The notes under the pieces were generated by a model. It did no database searches. It was not told where the DNA came from and saw only the letters and a list, made by a program, of their open reading frames with translations. Shown here piece after piece: positions 60,398-64,000 of a stretch of DNA of 64,000 nucleotides. Source of the DNA: Parasphingopyxis algicola (lineage in GTDB: Bacteria; Pseudomonadota; Alphaproteobacteria; Sphingomonadales; Sphingomonadaceae); the NCBI RefSeq assembly GCF_013378075.1, contig NZ_CP051131.1:2492501-2556500 (forward strand), in the 5' to 3' direction. Positions within the stretch are counted from its first letter, which is position 1; the number at the start of each line of letters is the position of its first letter. The position numbers were made by a program, and so were the translations under genes.

Positions 60398-61093
60398 CTA
60401 GCCCTCGAGCAACCGCAGGAACCGCATGCCCGCGCTGAACTCCCGGCGGCGGGCGTCGCGGGCGGCGATGGCTTCCTCGTCCTCGCCCCATTGGCCGGCC
60501 TGCCAGTCCTCGTCGATCCGCGTCGCCGTCCAGACCGTGTCTTCGTCGAACGCATTTTCGGCCAGCGCCAGCGCGGCGACAAGCGATCCGCCGATCCGCA
60601 CCAGCGGCGAGAGCCCGGCGAGATGGAAGGGCCCAAAGGCTTCGGTCGCCGCCTTGAGCCGTTCGACGGTCGCGTCGGGTTGCGGCCGGTGGACGATGCC
60701 GGTGGTGGTTTCGAAGCCGATATCGAATCGCTTTTGCGCCCAGTCGAGCAGCGGGTCCCAGGCCGCGCACTGATTGGCGACGAGTTCGGCCGGGCTGTCG
60801 GCGCGATAGCAGAGCAGGTCGGTTTCACCATATTGGGCGAGTTCGGCGGCAAAATCCGCGCGATGCGGTGCGACCCGGTCGATCGCGGCATTGGCGAAGC
60901 CGGTCAGCGGCATCGCCGCCGGGTCGATCTTCTCCTCCTGCCCCGCCCATTCCGCCGCGATCGCATCGGCGAGCTTGCGCGCGGGAACGGCCAGCGGCTT
61001 GCGGCCCGGGGTTTTCACGGGCCGGTCGTCGAGCGCGATCGCCCAGCCATCGCTGGTCCGCTTGGCGTCCGCATTGTCGTAAAAGCGTTTCAT
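60398..61093 (-). CDS. ATP12-family F1-ATPase assembly chaperone
   Basis: A 231-residue protein that in mitochondria and alphaproteobacteria helps assemble the F1 alpha subunit. The family segments are KRFYDNADAKRTSDGWAIALDDRPVKTPGRKPLAVPARKLADAIAAEW and LLCYRADSPAELVANQCAAWDPLLDWA. It is the last gene of the overlapping operon that starts with crcB. Confidence 0.93.
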   Translation of the reverse strand: MKRFYDNADAKRTSDGWAIALDDRPVKTPGRKPLAVPARKLADAIAAEWAGQEEKIDPAAMPLTGFANAAIDRVAPHRADFAAELAQYGETDLLCYRADSPAELVANQCAAWDPLLDWAQKRFDIGFETTTGIVHRPQPDATVERLKAATEAFGPFHLAGLSPLVRIGGSLVAALALAENAFDEDTVWTATRIDEDWQAGQWGEDEEAIAARDARRREFSAGMRFLRLLEG

Positions 61094-61103
61094 GCGTCTC
61101 GAT

Positions 61104-61337
61104 CTATTCGGAGGGCGGGCTTTTCCAACGGCCGGCGAGGATGGTCGGCAGCACGAGCGCTTCGAACAGGCCGAGCGCGAAGATCGGGATGCCGAGCATC
61201 GGCCAGCCGCCCGCGCGCAAAATGTCGCCGGCCCAGATCCACATGCCGATGATCATCACGATGATGCCGGTGAAGCGCAACAGCTGGAGTGTTTGAAAGC
61301 GCGACCTGGCGAGCCGTTCGCGGTCTTCGGGGGTCAT
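61104..61337 (-). CDS. Small two-helix membrane protein
   Basis: A 77-residue protein with two hydrophobic helices (LLRFTGIIVMIIGMWIWAGDI and MLGIPIFALGLFEALVLPTIL) separated by a Gly-Gly-Trp-Pro turn, and a charged N-terminus. No known function. Its start overlaps the HAD gene stop (ATGA) and it lies 10 bp before the ATP12 gene, so it belongs to that transcript. Confidence 0.78.
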   Translation of the reverse strand: MTPEDRERLARSRFQTLQLLRFTGIIVMIIGMWIWAGDILRAGGWPMLGIPIFALGLFEALVLPTILAGRWKSPPSE

Positions 61338-61996
61338 GCATGCTCCTCCAGGATGGCAGCGAGATCGGCAGGATTGTCGATCACGATGTCGGCCCCCGCC
61401 GCCTTCAGTTCATGCGCGTCGTGATAGCCCCAGGCGACGCCGACGGCCAGTATGTTCGCCGCGCGCGCCATCGCCATGTCGAAGCTCGTATCGCCGATCA
61501 TCGCGCTGGTCTCCGGCGCGGCGCCTGCGTCCGCCATACAGGCTTCGAGCATCGAAGGATGCGGCTTGGACGGGTGACGGTCGGCGGTATGGAGCGTGAC
61601 GAACCGGTCGGTCAGTCCGTGCGATTCGAGCACGAAATCGAGCCCGCGATCGGACTTGCCGGTGGCCACGCCGAGCAGCCAGCCCGCCGCGTCGAGCGTC
61701 GCGATCGTATCGGCGATGCCGTCGTAGAGCGGTTCATGGACGGTTCCCGCGCTGCGCATTCCGGTAAAGGCCCGCTTATAGTCTTCGGCCAGCATGGAAT
61801 GGCGCTCGGGTTCGGCATCGGGCAGCAGCATCCGCATCGCCTCGACGAGGCTGAGGCCGACGACGCGGCGCGTCGCCTCGCGTGGCGGCGGTGCGAGGCC
61901 CGCGCCTTCGAACGCCTGCTCCATCGCAATACAGATATTGCCCTGGCTGTCGACAAGGGTGCCGTCGCAATCGAAAATGGCGAGACGGTTGCTCAT
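61334..61996 (-). CDS. HAD-superfamily hydrolase (phosphoglycolate-phosphatase-like)
   Basis: A 220-residue HAD phosphatase. Motif I is IFDCDGTLVDS with nucleophile Asp9 and Asp11; motif II is LLGVATGKSD; motif III and IV are around KPHPSMLEACMADAG and MIGDTSFDMAMARAA. It has the small helical cap (subclass IA) and probably dephosphorylates a small sugar or glycolate phosphate. It overlaps neighbours at both ends. Confidence 0.93.
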   Translation of the reverse strand: MSNRLAIFDCDGTLVDSQGNICIAMEQAFEGAGLAPPPREATRRVVGLSLVEAMRMLLPDAEPERHSMLAEDYKRAFTGMRSAGTVHEPLYDGIADTIATLDAAGWLLGVATGKSDRGLDFVLESHGLTDRFVTLHTADRHPSKPHPSMLEACMADAGAAPETSAMIGDTSFDMAMARAANILAVGVAWGYHDAHELKAAGADIVIDNPADLAAILEEHA

Positions 61997-62589
61997 GACG
62001 GAAGGTTGCGCATCCAGTGCGCGATGGCGGGCCGGCCATTGGCCTCGATCTCATCGGCGGCCTTGCGGATCGCTTCTTCGGGCTTGTTCTGGTTGAGCTT
62101 GATCGTGCCGCGCCAGGCCCTGGGTTCGAGCGCGAAGCCCGTGATCCCGCCCAGCATCTTCTCGAACAGCCCGTCCTTCATCTTGGCGCGCGTCCACGGT
62201 GTCTTGTCGAACCGCGCTTCCTGCGCCGCGCTGAGCGCATCGGCCTGGGCGACGAGCGCATCTTTGGAAAGCATGGAGACCGGTCCTTCCAGCTCGACCG
62301 CGACATAGTTCCAGGTCGGCACCTGGTCGGCTTCGCCATACCAGTCGGGGCTCACATAGGCGTCCGGGCCATTGACCACGAACAGCGCGGTCCGCTCGTC
62401 GAGATATCTGGTCAGCGCATTGCCCTTCGCCAGATGGAAAAGCAGGCGGCCGTCCTCGAGGATTGCCGGGATATGCGCGACCCTCGGCCCGTCGGGCGTT
62501 TCGGCGAAGACCATCCCGAAGCCGACCTGTTCGACGAATTCGGCCATCGCTCCGCGGTCCTGCCAGTGAAAGCGGGGATTGGGATGCAT
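61993..62589 (-). CDS. PaiB-type FMN-binding protein
   Basis: A 198-residue split-barrel flavin-binding protein of the PaiB family, originally linked to negative regulation of sporulation and protease genes in Bacillus. Features include HIPAILEDGRLLFHLAKGN, ALFVVNGPDAYVSPDWYGEADQVPTWNYVAVELEGPV and GFALEPRAWRGTIKLNQNKPEEA. The role in this lineage is unknown. It lies in the overlapping operon between the RluA-type and HAD genes. Confidence 0.92.
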   Translation of the reverse strand: MHPNPRFHWQDRGAMAEFVEQVGFGMVFAETPDGPRVAHIPAILEDGRLLFHLAKGNALTRYLDERTALFVVNGPDAYVSPDWYGEADQVPTWNYVAVELEGPVSMLSKDALVAQADALSAAQEARFDKTPWTRAKMKDGLFEKMLGGITGFALEPRAWRGTIKLNQNKPEEAIRKAADEIEANGRPAIAHWMRNLPS

Positions 62590-63689
62590 CAGGCTTTCCC
62601 CCGGCTGCCGCGCCCGCGCCGTTCGCCGCGCCGCGCCCGGCGCCGGTCCTTCGCGTGCGCCTTGGCCGCGCGCTTATGCGCCTGTTTCGGATCCTCGCGC
62701 GCCGGCTCCTGAAATACGGCGTCGCCGAGTTCGGGCGAGAATCCGAGCGCTGCGAGGCTGTTCGCAAAATGCTCGGGCAGATCCGCCGTTACGTCGAGCT
62801 GTCCGCCATCGGGATGCGGCAGCTTCAGCCGCCGCGCATGAAGATGGAGCTTGCGGCTGATCCCGCCGGTCAGGAACGCCTCGGCCCCGCCATATTTGCC
62901 GTCGCCGACGATCGGATGACCGATCGCCGCCATATGGACGCGCAGCTGGTGGGTGCGCCCGGTATAGGGCTGGAGCGCCACGAAGGCCGCGCGGTTTCCG
63001 GCGCGCTCGATCACCTGGTAGCGTGTCTTCGCCGGCTGGCCGTCCTCGAAAACATGCATCTTTTCGCCGCCCGTGCCCGGCTGCTTGGCGAGCGGCAGGT
63101 CGATCACGCCGTCCGCGATCTCGGGCACGCCGATCACGATGGCCCAGTAAATTTTCGTCGCCTTGCGCGTCGAAAAGGTCTTCGAGAAAAAGGCCGCGGC
63201 GCGCGGCGTTCGCGCGACGAGCAGCACGCCGCTCGTATCCTTGTCGAGCCGGTGAACGAGCTTGGGACGTCCGTCCGCGCCGTACTGGAGCGCGTCGAGC
63301 AGCCCGTCGACATGGTCCTTGGTCTTGGTGCCGCCCTGCGTGGCGAGGCCCGGCGGCTTGTTGAGGACGAGCGCGCTCTTGTCGCGGTGAAAATCGAGCG
63401 TTTGCGCGAATTCGATCTGGTCCGGGCTGAGCGGCGGGCGCTCCTTCTTGGGCTTTTGCGACTTGGGCGCTTCGGCCGGGGGCACGCGGATCACCTGCCC
63501 GGTCTCGATGCGGTCGCCCGGCGCCGCGCGCTTGCCGTCGAGACGGAGCTGCCCGGTGCGCGACCAGCGCGAGACGATGTTGAAGGTCGCCTCGGGAAGG
63601 TTGCGTTTGAACCAGCGGTCGAGCCGGATGCCGTCATCCTCGGTCTCGACCGTGAACTGCCGCACATCGTCGCTAAAGGTTTTGGTCAT
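62589..63689 (-). CDS. RluA-family pseudouridine synthase
   Basis: A 366-residue RNA pseudouridine synthase. An N-terminal S4 domain (GIRLDRWFKRNLPEATFNIVSRW) precedes the catalytic domain with HRLDKDTSGVLLVA (catalytic Asp) and GRTHQLRVHMAAIGHPIVGDGKYG. A highly basic C-terminal tail (AHKRAAKAHAKDRRRARRG) is added. It resembles RluC by layout. The start MTKTFSDD overlaps the crcB stop (ATGA). Confidence 0.94.
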   Translation of the reverse strand: MTKTFSDDVRQFTVETEDDGIRLDRWFKRNLPEATFNIVSRWSRTGQLRLDGKRAAPGDRIETGQVIRVPPAEAPKSQKPKKERPPLSPDQIEFAQTLDFHRDKSALVLNKPPGLATQGGTKTKDHVDGLLDALQYGADGRPKLVHRLDKDTSGVLLVARTPRAAAFFSKTFSTRKATKIYWAIVIGVPEIADGVIDLPLAKQPGTGGEKMHVFEDGQPAKTRYQVIERAGNRAAFVALQPYTGRTHQLRVHMAAIGHPIVGDGKYGGAEAFLTGGISRKLHLHARRLKLPHPDGGQLDVTADLPEHFANSLAALGFSPELGDAVFQEPAREDPKQAHKRAAKAHAKDRRRARRGERRGRGSRGKA

Positions 63690-64000
63690 GCCGCGATCCT
63701 GACCAGCCAGAGCCCGGCGAACAGCGCCGCGACCGATGCAATCACCGAAACGAGCGCATAGCCGGCGGCAAGCCCCATCGCGCCGCGCTCGATCATGTTG
63801 ACGGTTTCCAGGCTGAAGGCGGAGAAGGTCGTGAAACCGCCCAATATCCCGATACCGACGAACAGACGCCATCCCTCGCCGCCGCCCCCGAACCGGGCGA
63901 GCAGCCCGGCCAGCACGCCCATGGCAAGCCCGCCCAGGATATTGGCGCCGAGCGTACCCCAGGGGAAGCCGGGGCCGAACTGGTGCAGGGCGAAGCGGCC
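63686..64000 (-). CDS. crcB: Fluoride channel CrcB/Fluc (5' end outside window)
   Basis: The visible ~104 codons encode the bulk of a CrcB fluoride channel: FPWGTLGANILGGLAMGVL, GGFTTFSAFSLETVNMIERG and a final hydrophobic helix, which is the whole pattern except the N-terminus. Fluc dimers export fluoride. An internal ATG would give 78 residues, but homology continues upstream to the window edge, so the real start is beyond it. It heads the overlapping operon with the RluA, PaiB, HAD, membrane-protein and ATP12 genes. Confidence 0.92.
   Translation of the reverse strand, partial: GRFALHQFGPGFPWGTLGANILGGLAMGVLAGLLARFGGGGEGWRLFVGIGILGGFTTFSAFSLETVNMIERGAMGLAAGYALVSVIASVAALFAGLWLVRIAA

Overview
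This is chromosomal DNA from a high-GC alphaproteobacterium, most likely a member of the Sphingomonadales. Indications are the crtY-crtI-crtB and crtZ carotenoid set, the CarD / FdxA / S4 protein / SUV3-like helicase order, an ATP12 chaperone, alpha-type SspB, TIGR02186 next to a TSUP exporter, and the M23 peptidase family with a conserved N-terminus. Almost all DNA is coding. Genes usually sit in short overlapping operons. I saw no rRNA, tRNA or CRISPR array.

Layout. 1-8 kb: thiC (cut by the window edge) behind a TPP riboswitch, an S9 peptidase, VOC and PNPOx-like enzymes, a LysR regulator, a Baeyer-Villiger monooxygenase, a membrane protein and a lipoprotein. 8.4-14 kb: a stand-alone TIR protein, DNA polymerase IV, an AraC regulator, an alpha/beta hydrolase and an aldo/keto reductase. 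14-19.7 kb: a minus-strand operon behind a cobalamin riboswitch (TonB receptor, B12-binding protein, sterol-desaturase-like protein, DUF2141 protein, serine hydrolase). 19.8-24.6 kb: carotenoid genes. 24.8-28.2 kb: sucC, a lipoprotein and etfBA. 28.5-34 kb: an SDR, CarD, an amphi-Trp protein, ferredoxin, an S4 protein and the helicase. 34-41 kb: an M23 peptidase, a HerA-like ATPase, TIGR02186 + TSUP, and an NfrA/NfrB-like surface glycan pair. 45.6-48.6 kb: nhaA and two tandem GIN lipoproteins. 48.5-52.2 kb: the his operon. 52.5-64 kb: sspB, fumC, GST, mscS, a Met/His-rich envelope protein with a DUF2946 protein, gmk, ATP12, and an overlapping operon led by crcB.

The clearest unusual object is a 3,588-bp IS1595-type element at 41,506-45,093. 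It has near-matching terminal inverted repeats and a perfect 8-bp target duplication (TTCCGGCA). Besides the transposase it carries five passenger genes: a DUF6471 protein, three membrane proteins and a winged-helix-like protein. It interrupts the nfrB-like glycosyltransferase; removing the element plus one target copy restores the reading frame exactly. A consensus sigma70-type promoter, overlapped by a near-perfect inverted repeat, lies between the DUF6471 gene and the transposase.

The second unusual object is an intergenic repeat family built of modules of the form TTTGTCAGA - short hairpin - CGCGGCACCGG. Six copies are present (near 22.5, 35.8, 50.0, 50.9, 52.3 and 60.2 kb), three of them in or beside the his operon. 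The hairpin stems differ between modules yet stay self-complementary, which points to selection on structure. A separate palindromic family with GTCATTGCGAG ends occurs three times.
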